Shown: positions 49,365-62,407, counted from the first letter of the stretch. The stretch: 64,000 bases of DNA from Climacteris rufus (GCA_013398175.1 VZRZ01003207.1:16725-80724), one strand, 5' to 3'. Made by a program: numbers and translations. Notes: generated from the sequence alone by a model not told the origin.

Positions 49365-49777
49365 TTTTCCCCTTCTACTTCTGTTCCACTGAAGAAAGCC
49401 AGCATCTGGTATCACAAAACAAACAGATATGGCTGCCCCAAACACCGAGCTTTCAGAGGCTTGGCAGGATCCCTGCTCCGCGCTGCGAGGAGCTGCCGGT
49501 GGCCAAAAACACTGATAAAAAGGATGTGTAACTCCTCAACACTATCCATGATGGAAACAACTGCAGCTCTCACTGGAGGTCAGGACGCACACGAAAACAA
49601 GCCTACATGTGTAGCAGATTACAACAAACACATGGCCGAGATGGACTCGACAGATCAAATGTTGGAATCGTACGATGACACATGGAAAAGTGGAGTTTAG
49701 CAGGGGGAAAAAAAGCAAGGGAGAGCCCATATGTTCAATTAGCAAGATACAAAGCTTTTGTTGTATACCAAAAATAG
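49365..49777 (+). pseudogene. piggyBac-type transposase relic (C-terminal part)
   Basis: Pieces of a DDE_Tnp_1_7 (piggyBac) transposase appear in order across shifting frames. First is TNRYGCPK, like the family's V-R-x-NR-x-G-x-PK motif (about 49430). Then TDKKDV-stop-LLNTIHD, like the DKKDVYMLSTIH motif (49511-49552). Then, after a frameshift, ENKPTCVADYNKHM and MDSTDQML, the KPxCVxDYNKxMGGVDxxDQM motif (49593-49663), with both aspartates of VDxxDQ kept. After a stop and another shift comes VQLARYKAFVVYQK, like the LxLxNAFxxYxK motif (to 49774). At least two frameshifts and two stops show it is dead. The N-terminal half and inverted terminal repeats were not found. It has no relation to BCAS3. 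Confidence 0.78.
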
Positions 49778-50735
49778 CAAATAAAAGTCTGTTGTCATTT
49801 TTGGATATCCAGATGTGTTTCATTTCCAGCTTCACATCTGAACGTGTGGACCTGCCTGAAGATGAAAGGGAGGAAAGTGTGGCAATGGCTGAAGGGTATA
49901 ATTACATCAAAACTCTTCCTTCCAAACAATGGGTGATCACGCTCCCCCGCACCTTACGCGGCCCAGCGCCGGCTGCTCGGCATCCAGAGGGATTTTACCT
50001 CTTCCCAGGGCTGGGACTGCTCCTTCCAGCCATTTTCTCACCAACATGAGCCCTCCTCATGCCAACAGCTGCACAGGCTGCCTCTCATGTGCTGCCAGCC
50101 CATTGCCTTGGCTCCTATGGTGGTGAAATGGCATCCCATGGGAGACACAGGCTGCAAGTGGGAATTCTCAGTGACCAATTCAGTCTGCTTGCTGATGGTT
50201 ACTTTGAAAGATCCCAGCTTTTCAAAGAACAGCAACAGGAGCAGGATTTGTGCCTCCTGAGCAGACTCTCAAAGGGCAGAAGTGGATGCCAAGTCACGAG
50301 CAGAACAAGAGCTACCTGGCCCGCGAGCGTATAAAGCAAACACCAGCCTATAACCAATAAACACAACTTACTTAGGTAGCACTCAAACAAAACCAGATGG
50401 GCTCATCCACTGCAGGTTTCCCTTTCCTTTTCTCATTTTTTCCCCTCACTGCTTTTGAATTTAAATTATGTTTAAACAAGGAACATTTGCCAAGGATGTG
50501 ACTTCCCAGAGTTCAGGTGTGCTTCCCTGGTTTGACATGCTGTCTGATTAAGGCAGGAGTATATTCATCCAGCCTTTGGAGAAGGAGAGATGAAACTGTG
50601 AATTCCACTGGCAGTGGTGTAGCACATAGCAGAGCACCTGGTGAGACTTTTCCTGGTGGTCACCAGCATCATCTCCAAGCCCACACCTCCCACACAGCAA
50701 CGTGCTTCTCCTCCCAGAGTGGCTTGGGGCAGTGT

Positions 50736-50880
50736 TATTATCTCTCATTCACAAATGGAAAAACTGAAACATGCAGAGATTCAGTTACATGCCCAGGATC
50801 ACCCAAGAAGCCTGTGGCTGAGCTGGGATTAGACCTTGGAGCTCCCCAGTCCTTGCCCAGCTCTTAACCACAACACCATC
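50736..50880 (-). mobile_element. MIR-like amniote SINE
   Basis: Reverse complement of the MIR pattern in order: ATTATC... AAATGGAAAAACTGAAACAT (complement of the CTCAGTTTCCTCATCTGT core), GTTACATGCCCAGGATCACC, GTGGCTGAGCTGGGATTAGA, and CCCAGCTCTTAACCACAACA at the 5' end. About 145 bp, nearly full length. Confidence 0.72.
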
Positions 50881-51718
50881 CTTCCTGAGCGCTTTTATGT
50901 AGTTATATTTATCTTTATGTAGGGTCATCTTGGCTCCCATTATGAAAAGCACATATGGTTTCCAGTCCTCAAATTGCCTGGGTAAGGGTTAAATATTCAA
51001 ATATAATGTTATTCCTGGCATTTATGGAAAAGTTTCTCAGTGCTGATTCCAAAATCCCATGGCTTTTTTGGAGCCACTGCTCTGTATCACTGATAGTTAT
51101 AAACAGGCTTGTCACTTCCATGCCTGTGAATTGATAAAAACAGAGTATTTTATCCAAAGGATTAAAATTAGGTTAAATGATGAGAATGTGGCTGCACATT
51201 TGCATTTGCTAACGTTCTAATATGAATTTTACGATCACATAACTGATATCCACAGAACTACAGGAAGAAGGAAAGCCAGTGAACGCTGCTGCAATAACCT
51301 ACGCACACCCAGCTTAATCCAGCTCAAATTCCTCGTGTTAGAGCACTTTATCATAAATTCTCAACTCATAAACCCCCTCTGGATTGCAGAGAACAGCTGT
51401 AGTACACAAAAGGTTAATCAAAAAAGAAATGAGACAAACACCAAAGGCAAACAAACCCCTCTTACCACCCTGATCTCATCGGTGCTGCTGCAGAAATGAT
51501 TACTACAAGAAATCCAAATGGCAAAGCCACTGGTCCCAATCTGTATTTAGGGGATATTGAGGGCATTGCCTCCACCTGGGGCTGTGGTTAAGCACTTTAT
51601 TCCTGAATCAGCTAAACCAGAACTGCCACATTTCACCTCACAGCCCCTTCGGTTTTATCCAGACCATTCAATAACCACCCTGTGATGCCAAAGGGAGACA
51701 GCTCTTGCCCACATTGCA

Positions 51719-51756
51719 GGTACAGTGTCCAAGGGCAGGTACAGTGTCCAAGGCAT
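51719..51756 (+). repeat. 19-bp tandem duplication
   Basis: GGTACAGTGTCCAAGGGCA is followed immediately by GGTACAGTGTCCAAGGCAT, two copies differing only near the end. Confidence 0.9.
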
Positions 51757-52788
51757 GACCACTGTACACACAGCTGGTTTTACACCCTGGTGTGCCTCCA
51801 AACAACTTAATTCTTCTTGTGTTCCTACTTGTTGCACTGCTGTGGAAAGAGCAGAAAGAAGAAGACAAAAGGAAGATTTACTAACACAGTCTATCTTCTG
51901 GGTTAGTAATGATTGATGGACTCTGTGTTTATATCTGATTTTTGTTTCCACTCTGTGTAATGTATAAAGGAATAAGAGGAGTGAGCAATAGATCTTGCTC
52001 CCAGAGACCAGCAGACAAGCAAACCCACGCTGGGCATTACTGCCAACACTGGTGGGGCTGCCCCAGGGACAGGAGCTCCCCACAGAAAGCCAAACTGCCA
52101 CCCTGGGGAGGTGTTGTTACATGTCCTTGTGTTTTTCAGCTCCCTGGGAAAGGCTGTGGGATGCTATCAGCACATGGGGTTCGGGGAGCACTGATAACCA
52201 CACCAGAGGCAAAGGAAAGCTCCCTGTTCCCACCTCATCTGCACCACGTGCAGGTCTCAGATACCACGTTGTGTTGTTGCTGCAACTGTTCACTTCATTA
52301 TTTTTAAACAGATCAGCCACAAGATCCATCCAGTCAAAACAAGGGGAAAACACATTCCACATACTGAAGGCAGTTGGATAAAAACCTTCCTGCACTCATT
52401 AAATACTGTGTCAGACATTCACCAGGCACCACGCTTTTCAAAGAGCTGTCTGTTTACTCCATCGTTACTAATATTCAAGATACATTTAAAGTAAATAGGT
52501 TAGGAAAGCATTTGATCTCATTGCTGCCTAGTGCAGAATCCCAGCAGGCTGGATTTCCTGGTAGAGTGAAGTATTCTGAGATTCCTTGAAATCTCAACTC
52601 ATTGTCCTCTATTCCAGCACTAACACCAGTGCTACTCTGGGGAAAGAAAAATGCTGTGGAGAACAAAAAAAATCAGTGTGTTTCACTTAATAACTCACTT
52701 AATAGTGGTGGCCCCAACTCAGCAGAGGTCCAGGAACTGACTGCAACTGTGCTCCAGCTGACTCCAGGAGCCAAAGTCGCAGCCAGCA

Positions 52789-52921
52789 TCACAGGTTGCC
52801 CAAGGAGGAGGAAGATGCCCCATTCCTGGAAGTGTCAGCCTGGATGAGGCTCTGAGCAGCCTGGTCACTGCAGGAGCCTTTAAAGGTCGTTTCCACCCAA
52901 ACCATTCTGTGATTCTGTGAT
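52789..52921 (+). mobile_element. CR1 LINE 3' fragment
   Basis: Sense CR1 end: CACAGGTTGCCCAAGGAGGA, CCCCATTCCTGGAAGTGTCA, then TTTCCACCCAAACCATTCTG with the tandem 8-mer tail ATTCTGTG ATTCTGTG. About 130 bp with internal losses. The tail is well preserved. Confidence 0.92.
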
Positions 52922-55900
52922 CACTGGTGGGGTGTGAGCTCCCACCCATGCCCCAGGCAGTGCCAGCAGTGCCCACTCAGCTGCTCACGTGCCTGGCTCT
53001 TCAAACAAAGCCCCCAGGGTCACTTGGGTTTAGTGGGAGCTGCAGAACACCTGTTCTGGCACCAGAGTGCATTTGAAAAACTGCCTCTGCTACATCCTTC
53101 CCAGCCCTTCCCCTTGTCCCTCACGGCCTTCCCTTCGCTGCATCACACTGAGTGCTCCATCTCCTACTTGATCACTGAAACAATGCAGGAAACATGAGAA
53201 AAAAAAACCCAAACCAAACCCACAGACACCAAAAAGTTGCAGCAGCAAAGCTGAGGGGAAATGAAACGTGGGGTTGGGAGGAGAAGGCAGGGTCAGGGAA
53301 GGGCTGGGAGCCTCTTAAACTGGCTTTGCTGCGGGATAAGATGCTCATGTAACTACACCCTTATTAGTGTTATTTTTTTAAAGCTGGATCATTTCACAGA
53401 TCTGCTTTAAAAACATGTCATAAATGAGATCTGCTGCAATAGAGCAGTAATATGTGCCTACAGCTGGAGCCTGAGCAGGGCTGTGCTAATTTAGCCCAGC
53501 TGAAGACCTGAGCCTGCACTACCCCAAACTTTGCTTCACCACTCTGAAGGGGGGAAAAGTTCTAATTGCCCATGCACTGCTCTTCCCTCAAATGTAACCC
53601 CTGTCTAGAAGACTAATTTTCTTGGTACTAAAGATTAAAAAAAAAATTAAACAACCCCTCCAAGCCATCGATTTAATTTAAGGTTTCATTTCGAAACAGT
53701 TGGACAATTTCCAGATCTTCAAAGTTTTGACCAAAAATAGAAAGCATATTCTGCAACTGATTTTAAAGATCTGTTTATTTACTTATTCTAATATTACCAC
53801 AACTGCTCTTTTAAAAAATGAATCCCAAGGGATTCCTTGCCATTCAGTCCCTGACGGGGAGGCACCTGTGCTCCTCATCCTCATGCAGGTGGTGATGTGC
53901 TGGCAGGGAAATGCCTGTAACTACATAAAGGGATTACCTGGCACTCTTTAATGGGGTGTTCAGAGAGCCCTTTGGCTTTTTAAATACCTAAATGCCTGAG
54001 AAGTGTCTGAGGAGAGGAGCTGGCCTGGCATCCCTGCAATCCCAGCTTCCCAGTGAAAAGCAGGCAGAGAGGCAGCACAGATGGGAGCTGGAGTGGTGGT
54101 GCTGCATGGACACGGCTCAGCGTGAGCACACAGCCCATGGCACTGCTGCTCTGGGACCAGACAGGTCCTTTTGTACACACAGACCCCCGCAGAGGGGGAA
54201 GAGAAGAAAAACAATACACAGAGACAAACTGTCCTGTCAAAGCCTCTGCGTTTTCCTTTGGAAGAGGCACAACCGCAGCTCCTGCCTCTGCCACAGCATC
54301 CGAAGCGCAGCCTCGGGCAGGTCACTTCATCTCTGAAGCTGTTCTGCAGCTGTCTCAGCTGCACAGACAGTTAATACCTCCTTGCACTGCAAAGCATAAC
54401 TCACTAATGTCTATAAAACAGTTGGTGCTTTCCACATGCAAGTGTGAGGAGGAGGCGGGGTGGTGCTGCTCTTTCAAGGAAATGTTCTGCGGTAATTACA
54501 CTGCGAGAGACACCCCGGCCCTGCCAAGTGACAATATTAGGAAAGTATGTAGACAAAAGCCAAAAGACAAAGCCTTTTTAATTATCATTTTGGCACTTAA
54601 GCAACGATTGATATTTACAAGTCCCTGTGCAAGTGACTCGTGCTCCTGCTGAAGGATGCACACGGATCGAGCTGTGGCTCGGAGGAGCTGGGGATGGGGT
54701 TTGCAAGGGGTGGGACCCTCCCCAGCAGAGGTACTTCCTGCTGCACAGAAGGAGGAAAAGGGCATGAGGAGGGCAGCAGAAGTGCTGTCACTCCTGTTGG
54801 ACAGCACAGTAAGTGGGTGATGCAGCTGGGTCAAACCAGGATCCAGGGATGCTCGGCAGGACTCTCCCTTCCCGCCCGCTCACGTGCCCTTCCCCATCAA
54901 TGGGAAGACTGCTCCTTAAATATTTATGATCCTTGTTTTTTCTGACCTTCGTGTTCATGCTCTGGTAGCTGTTGGTCTAACACTTCACAAGTTTTCAAAG
55001 CCTTTCTAGTATTTATAGGTGTTCTGGTACTTCTAAGGGATTGAGCTTCCCCTGGAAGACTCTGATCAGCTGTGAAGGGAAGCAGCACCATTCCCACAGG
55101 AAAAGCAGGAATGTGACCAGAGAGGAGAGCCTGAATCCCAGCTGGTGTCCCTGCCACCCTCTGGGCAGCACCACGACCTCCCCTGCCTTCACCCAGCACA
55201 GCAGCAACTTTTACTGCTCTGCCACATCTGCCTTTTTGACATGTTCTGCATAAATTATTTATTATGGAGACAGAGTAAAGTTACAAGGCATTAAATCTTG
55301 CACTTTCAGCTTCACACAAGTTTTCAGGACTGCTGGGCCTGGGGCTTGTTTTGAGTAGCCCGGAGGGGGAAAAATCCACAGTGTTCCCATGATATATGTT
55401 AAAGTAAGCTGCTTTTTATTTCAATTTGGGGAAAGTTAAGTAAAGCAAACCCTCAGATCTAAGCTACAGGATTGAAGGAACAGGTCACAAGGAAGCGAGG
55501 AAATTCAACCATATCCACATGAATGACTTAATTTTGGTTTCTAAACCCATATCTGATTAACCAAAGACCTCCATTTTCATCTAGACAGTACATTAAATAT
55601 AAACAGACATCCATCACAGAGAAAAAAACAATAATTACTATCTGTTGAAGCCATCACTTCCACGCCATTTGGCAGAGACCTTTCCATGACATCCCCATAA
55701 TTTGGCATTTTGGAGCAGTGAGAGACCCTGCTCTGCTCTGTGATGCTGTGGCAGCCCTGTGGTCACTCCACTCACAGGAACAGCCAAAAAGGCATCTACT
55801 TCTTTAACCCCTGAGCATCAATATACTGTAGCAGAAGCACAAAACTCTGGCCAGATGCTTTGAAAGCCACCAAGCCACTTCTTTTTTTTCTCTTTCTCTC

Positions 55901-57016
55901 TGGAGCAGCTGCACCCAGTGAGTTCTCTGCACACTCAAGAGTCAGGCAGAGATTTTTGGTCTGACTGATGCAAAATGTAAGGACTTGTCACCAAAGCCAT
56001 CCTCTGGGAAGTCTTTCAACACTTGGCTTTTGTGCTTAATAAGATTTCAGACCTACTGTTATCTGTGAAAAATCAGAATATGGAGCAATGTTTCTCAGAG
56101 ATATTTAAAAAAACCAAAATCCAAGTGGGGAACCTCTAATAGATCAAAATGTCACTAATATAAACTTATTCTAAGGAACAATTATACTGGGGTGGAGGGC
56201 TGATATTTTGCAAATTACTTCAGTGAACTTCAAAACAGGACGCTTGGGAGCTGGAATTCTCCCAGGGACCATTTTGCTGAGCTGCACCACATGACCAGAG
56301 CAGCAGAGAAGGAACAACAGATAATCACCATCTTCTGGAGGCCCTTCTGGAATTTATGCAAACTGAGTTAAGAGTGTCAGTGCACTTAAGCATCCAAAAC
56401 ACCACCCAAAACCCAACCAAACCACGTAATATTCTTCAGTTTTATGTTCCAAAAGGTTTGTCACAGTCGTCATTAGATGGCACTTTTGTTTGTGAGCTGA
56501 GCAGAGACACCAAAAGCAGAGCAATTACACAGAAATAGGATTTCAGGCTATTTCTCCCTCTAAAAGTGGCCCCTGTACACTGGGATGGACCCCTCCACTT
56601 GCTCCTCACACAGACAAAGCCATCCTGTGCACAGGGCTACCAACACAGCACTCTCCTGACCTCCAAATTCACTTATTTTAATAAAACATGCAACTCTAGC
56701 CATCTGACATTTATTATGTTTAAGCAACATAAAATAGAAAAGAAACATCTATGACCAGAAACAACCCTTCAACTCACTTTTATTGCCAAGGTTCTGCAAT
56801 TCTTTTTTCCCCCTTTTCTCTCTGCTAATAACAGCCTCCCTGCTCCACCTTGCTGCTGCAATATTGCAGGAAATTCCCCCAAAGAAACCCTGATGTGGAT
56901 GGCAGCTGTGCAGTTTAAAGCTGAACAAGGCTTTAATTTCAGGGCTTTGAGCTGGACCATTCCTGTGTCCCCCTCCAAAAGGTGCAGGTGCTTTTCCTGC
57001 TCCTCACAGAGCTTTC
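52922..57016. other. Intronic stretch around the second MIR
   Basis: No exon found. Apart from the MIR-like SINE at 54265-54445, no family is identified. Positions 55250-56240 are AT-rich and featureless to my reading. Confidence 0.35.
54265..54445 (+). mobile_element. MIR-like amniote SINE
   Basis: Sense order of the MIR pattern: CTGCCTCTGCCACAGCATCC, CTCGGGCAGGTCACTTCATC, CTGAAGCTGTTCTGCAGCTG, then TTAATACCTCCTTGCA and CTATAAAACAGTTGGTGCTT, like the AATACCTACCTCA and AAGCGCTTAGAACAGTGCCTGG 3' parts. Long and diverged. The 199-codon frame 54053-54652 overlaps it. Confidence 0.62.
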
Positions 57017-57193
57017 TTCATGGAAAGGGTGGTCAGACAATGGAAGGTGGTGGATTCTCCACCCCTGGAGGTGTCCAAGGAACAACTGGACGTGGCTCTC
57101 AGTGCTCTGGGCTGGGTGACAAGGTGGGGATTGGTTCACAGGTTGGATTCAATAATCTTGGAGGGCTTTTCCAAGCTCAATGATTCTGGGATT
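57017..57193 (+). mobile_element. CR1 LINE 3' fragment (different subfamily)
   Basis: Contains ATGGAAAGGGTGGTCAGACA, CCTGGAGGTGTCCAAGGAAC, TGGACGTGGCTCTCAGTGCT, GGTTGGATTCAATAATCTTG and the end CTCAATGATTCTGGGATTC. The block GTGGC-CT-AGTGCT distinguishes this subfamily from the other copies in the window. Confidence 0.93.
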
Positions 57194-59626
57194 CAGAGCA
57201 GAGTGAATGCACAAAGAGCCACGTGCCCACCCTGGAAAACCCTGGAGCACCAAGGCAACGATGCAGGATGTTAATCCTGACTTGTCAGAGCCATCCTGCT
57301 TCAGATTTGGGAGGCAGGCAGGCGAGCAGAGGAGCTGTGTCTTTAAGATCCCAGCCCTTCCCCTGTGCCCATATATCACTGCTCCATGCTGCGGTGGCTT
57401 TCCTGCCTGCTGCTCAAATTTGTCCAATTAGACACGGCCCCACAGGGTGGAATTCAGTGTGAAATGTGCCTACTGATGTCTGCAAATTAACCAACACAGG
57501 CATGCTGCTTTAAGGCCTGGAAGTGACAGGCAGAAAAATGCCTGCCTGGGACAAAAGCAGGAGGACTGGCTGTGCAAAAGCCTGGATCAGCCTGTTAAGG
57601 GATTCCCAGACTCAGCAAGGTAAAGTGTGTGAGCTGCTGTGGCACTTCGCACCTCAAGCTGTGCTGTCTCACACCACTGACCCCTCCATGGCGACATAAG
57701 TCTCAAGAAGAAGCCAGGATTATCTGTCTAAGAGTCTTACATGTGTCATGTAAGGTCAGGTGCCAACTGCAATGTAAATTAGTAGCTAAGAGTATTGGTA
57801 GCTAGACAGATGCTGGGAGCCTCAATTAGAAAGAAAAGTCAGATTATAAGTAATTAAGAGATACAAAAAATGCTTCAGGAGCTAAATACCTAAACTGCCT
57901 CCAGTGTTTTTTTTTTTTTGTAATAAAGCACGCATTCCTGAGCTCTCCCAGGTTCTGCTTGGAACATCTCTACAGACTCCAAAGCTGGTGTCCATGCAGA
58001 TAAAAATCCCTGGCATGCTGGTGTCAGAAGGAGCAGGAGGGGAATTTGGAGGCAGGTGCCTTTACTGGGCAGAGCACACCACCAGCCACGGCTTTTGCTG
58101 CACAGCTGCTGGAAAAGAGGGAGCTGTTCATCTGCTGCCATCAATGGGTCAAACAGCCTTCCAAATACACGTGTAATTCAATCATTTCTGGTTTGAATAT
58201 TGTTAAAGAGGAAGAGTGACAGCTCTATCTCTTTGGAGAAGAGCTCCTGCTGTCCTGCCCAGATCCAGCTAAACACGAGCACATGCACTCACTCACAATT
58301 TGCTGGTGGCCTGGTGACCTGAATCCATTTTATAAATACAAAGACCTACAATATCTGCAGCACAGGAAGAAAATAAAATCATGAGTCTCCTTTTAGAGAC
58401 AGGCAAACCAGTATGGAAAGTCTAAATAACAGAGCCAGGGGCTGTTTGTGGATGAGCTGGGAAGGGTCCTGTAGCATCCCACCTCCCTGCTTTAGGTACA
58501 AAATATTCAATTCTATTAAGTTCTTAGGACCCTTCCTTGAAAGTTCTGCCACATTTTGCCATTGACATTGAAAGATTGGAATATTCAGCCAGCTGAGAAG
58601 AGCACTTTATTTCAGACACACTTGCTGCAGAGCCACCATGATTTAAGAACTGTGCTTCAATGCTTTCCTCAGCCTGGAAGAAGTCAAGCAGACACTTGAG
58701 GATGTTCTGGGTGTGGGGGCAGAGTGCTGACCCCGTGGGATGGTGACTGTGGGGACCACAGGCCCCATGGGGTGTGTCCTACACTGCAGAAAGCGTTAGA
58801 ACACATGGAAAACCACACACTTGGGCTCCTTATCAGGCAGCTCCAGCTTTGAAGAAGCCACTCACTCTTTTAAAGTGTTTTTCTTTTATTTTTTTTTCCA
58901 GGCCAAAAGACTGTAATGGGCTCCTGAGAGCTCTGTGACACTACAGTAGCACCTGCAAAGGGCTAAGGAACACTTATGTGAACAGGGAGTTCAATGCTAA
59001 GGTAAGCACTTCAAAATCCTGAGAAAATTCTTCCAGAATAGTTTTGTGTTTCAGTTTGCTGTGTTTTCAAAATACCCCATTCAGGGGGGGGATGCTCCTT
59101 GTTGTTTTACAAATCATTCTGTATTTTCACAGCCATAAATCATGGAAGGAATTGACAATCTCCTGACGTTGATTAAATGGCAGCTGATCCCTGAAATTGT
59201 ATTACCATTGTTCGTACAACACCTAAGGTTCCCAAATGCTGTTATGTCCTGGGCAGACCTATAAGAATCCTCTGGCCATGGACCTCACTCCCATTTTCTT
59301 GCACAGCAAATAATTATGAACAAATAAGCTCAAGCAGAAGAGGGTGCAACTGAAAATGCTGTTGCTGGAATGCAGATGTAACACTTGAATGGGGTAAAAG
59401 AAAATAACGTAAAATATATGGTTGATGTCAAAGGATAACTGGATTTTTTTTTCTTAAAAAAAAGCATATTTATGGTAAAAGTATTACAATGCCACTGTAT
59501 GACCTTCCCACCAGAGGCAAAGGCCCTGAACTGCCCTGTTATGTCGAAGGATGCCTCAGACAGAAGCATCAATCACTCAGATAAATGCAACTGTCTCTGT
59601 GTTTTTACTTTTTTTCCTGTTATTTA
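57194..59626. other. Intronic stretch between two CR1 copies
   Basis: No exon found. Positions 59130-59250 are moderately AT-rich and complex and could be a conserved element. Poly(T) of 12 bases at about 57908. Confidence 0.35.
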
Positions 59627-59767
59627 GAATCACAGAATAGTTTGGACTGGAAGGAACATTTAAAGGTGATCTAATCCAAACCCCTTCCATGGGCATGGAC
59701 ACCTTGCACTGGACCAGGCTGCTCCAAGCCTCGTCCAACCTGGCCTTGAACACTCCCAGGGTTGGGA
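59627..59767 (-). mobile_element. CR1 LINE 3' fragment
   Basis: Antisense CR1: GAATCACAGAATAGTTTGGA (complement of the tail), GGACACCTTGCACTGGACCA, CAACCTGGCCTTGAACACTC, then truncation. Confidence 0.93.
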
Positions 59768-62297
59768 CCAATTTCAACAATTCCTTGGTGAAAAAAAAAA
59801 AAATTCTCCCAGAATTAAAGCTCTGGAAAAGTTCTCCATCAGCAGAGCCCCTCTAAGAGCCTGGGCAGGGAGCAGGAAGGAGGAGGCTTGGAGGAAAAGC
59901 CGCCTGGAAGCCGGCAGGGAGGAGGAGCTGGCACGGGCACCGAGCCCCCTTCCTGCAGGAACAAGGAGCTCTTGGTTATCAGCAGGGATAGGGCTAATTG
60001 AAGACCCTGTCTTATGCTCACAAGTTTTGCCATAGGACACAGAGCACAACAAACTTCTTTGTAATTTAGATCACAAGTTACAGAGATATTATCCTGTGAC
60101 GATGAAACTTCCCTTATGTGACAAGCCAGGGCTGAATAAAGGCGAGGGAAAGACTGGAAAGTATTGTTAACATGAACCTTTGGAAGGGTTTCTGCATATT
60201 TTTGTCACCCTTTTGTCCTTTCAGAAGCTGTGTGGATAGTTATGGCAGGGCTGACTATGTTATCTTATGTACTAAATCCGCCTAGATCTGTAGATGATGT
60301 CTTAGGGGGTGAAAAAGATTAATAAGGAATCACTCCAATGGCTTTAGGACAGCTAAGAATCTTAACCCATTTAACCTCCCCTAAAACACACAATCAGATC
60401 AGAGGAAGTTGTAGGAAACTCATTTCAAAGACTCCAGGCGACACTTTTTAGGTCAGATTTACAAAGCTCATTAGAATGAAGGTCTGTTACTTTAGATTTT
60501 AATACTAAGACACACTAAGAAACCCTCTTGCCCCATTTAGGAAACACACAAAGCAAAGAATGCAAATTTTAAAAAGAAACTTAATCTTAATGCATGTGTT
60601 CTGCCACCAAATCTGAGTAAAACCCTCCTAGCTTATGTTCTTATGGATAACAGGAGAAAACACATCAAAAAGGGACAACAAATGCCTATTTATTTACATC
60701 TTTTCATCCTTTGAAGTAGCACATAGGATGTACAGAGAATGTGATTCTTTGCGAACTGGGAAGACACAGTACTGTTTAAGTACCCTGAGTTACTCGTTTT
60801 TCTTGTCCCTGTCACCTTCCTAAAAATCTGTTTTTCCTAAAGGTGTGAGTGTGGAGGAGCTGGAAGGATGTCCATGGATTCAGAGCCACAAAAAGAAGGG
60901 AAGGAATGAGGGTGGTCAAGGCTCCTTCCCTGTTTTGTGCAGGAAGCACCAGAACTGAAGGCAAGCTCTTCCTGATCTTCTTTGTGATAAGACAGCGCCT
61001 CTTAAGTAGAGGAATTAGGACAGAAAAATGGAAAAAAACTACAAGAGGAGCATGTCATTTCATAGCTTGATATGATTGTACATATCTGGCCAGATTTTGG
61101 TCGAAGGGAAATGGTATCCTGAACTTGAAATAAAAAGGAAGAGGTTACTTTGTGTAATATCAGAATGACAAGCCATCAAAATTCTGTGGTTAATTAGGAG
61201 GAAAAAGTCCTGTGTAGAATGAGGTAGATGGCTTGGCAAACTTTAATTTTAATCTTGTGATATCTCCTAATAACAAAAGGCCTCCATGATATATCAAACA
61301 AATTTATAAATGTATGATCAATGCATTTGACATGTTATTTAATTATGATTCTTTGTGACAGAGACAATATGAAAAACTAGTGTCAACATTCTGACAGTGG
61401 AATAAATAAATAGATGTAATTATTTCTCATACTGATCCCTGATGAATTGTAATGTATCAGGCCAGACTGCAGACCAGAGTTCTAAGGTTTCCTTAATATG
61501 ATAGAGTTTGATGTAAGGGGTGTCATGTATCCAATATTTTGCTGTTTTATTAGAATAAAAAGCTCTCTGGGGATTTCAAGTTCAAATGGTCACAAGTCTC
61601 TCCCTCCATTTCTGTGGTGCTTTAATGCAAGGATAAGCACTGAAAAATGTTTAGAAAAATGCTAGTACAGCTGGAAAAAGCCAAACATTAGCCTGCATGA
61701 ACCCAAGAAAAACCCAAAACACCCTGGGCTTGTTCAAAATTTACCCCTAGATGTGATATTTTGGTAATTTTTCCGTATCCTAAGCACAAGCCAGGCTTGG
61801 AAGATAATTTTTCTCTACCCTAAGCACATGCCAGTCTTGGAAGAAAGGTTTGGCCATATGGGAAATGGGATGTGTAAGGACAGTTTTCAGGGCTAGGCTG
61901 AGAGTTTTTTGCAGGACAAATCCACTCCCTGCATCAGAGCTGGGCCTCGAAATTCCTTCTGGAGGAGAGAAAGGAGCCAGAGCGGCGGGAAGCAGCCAGC
62001 ACACTTGTGGCCATTATCACACAGACAGGAAAGAATGCACTATCTGTTCCCTGGGCCAAGAGAAATTAGAGTTAACATTTAACATGAGGGAACAGACTTC
62101 AAAGGGAAAGCCAGCTGGATTTGAATAATGGGAGATGAAAATGCTAACACCAGCACAAAGTTGCAGGTGGTCATATTTGGCTGAAGAGAACACATCCGCC
62201 GCCGAGGAGCCTGCACGGAGCAACCCTGAGACAACACTGCTGCCCTGGGAGAGGAGGAGGCTCTGGAGAGCTGCTCTGGGGCTGGACATGAGGCATG
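59768..62297. other. Intronic stretch, AT-rich
   Basis: No exon found. The 40-bp tandem duplication at 61765-61844 lies here. Positions 60200-60620 and 61100-61560 are AT-rich, with GGTTAATTAGGAGG and TTTAATTATGATT, and resemble conserved non-coding sequence. Confidence 0.35.
61765..61844 (+). repeat. 40-bp tandem duplication
   Basis: Two adjacent units of exactly 40 bases, each starting TAATTTTTC and ending CTTGGAAGA, sharing CCTAAGCACA. A few substitutions separate them. Confidence 0.92.
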
Positions 62298-62407
62298 GAA
62301 TCACAGAACATGGAATGCTCTGCGTTGGAAAGGACCTTAAAGATTGGCTGGTTCCACCTCTGCCATGGGCAGGGACACCTTCCACTAGACCAGGTTGCTC
62401 CAAGACC
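62298..62407 (-). mobile_element. CR1 LINE 3' fragment
   Basis: Antisense CR1: GAATCACAGAACATGGAATG, GGAAAGGACCTTAAAGATTG, CTGCCATGGGCAGGGACACC, TTCCACTAGACCAGGTTGCT, then truncated. Confidence 0.93.

Larger units (their letters stand above)
49778..52788. other. Intronic stretch, mostly unassigned
   Basis: Holds the MIR-like SINE and the 19-bp duplication. Otherwise no exon or family is recognised. The 124-codon frame beginning in the piggyBac relic (49675-50049) is not a gene. Confidence 0.35.

Noticed and set aside
54053..54652. 199-codon plus-strand open frame
   Set aside because: Overlaps a MIR-like SINE; Cys- and Ser-rich peptide without a domain.
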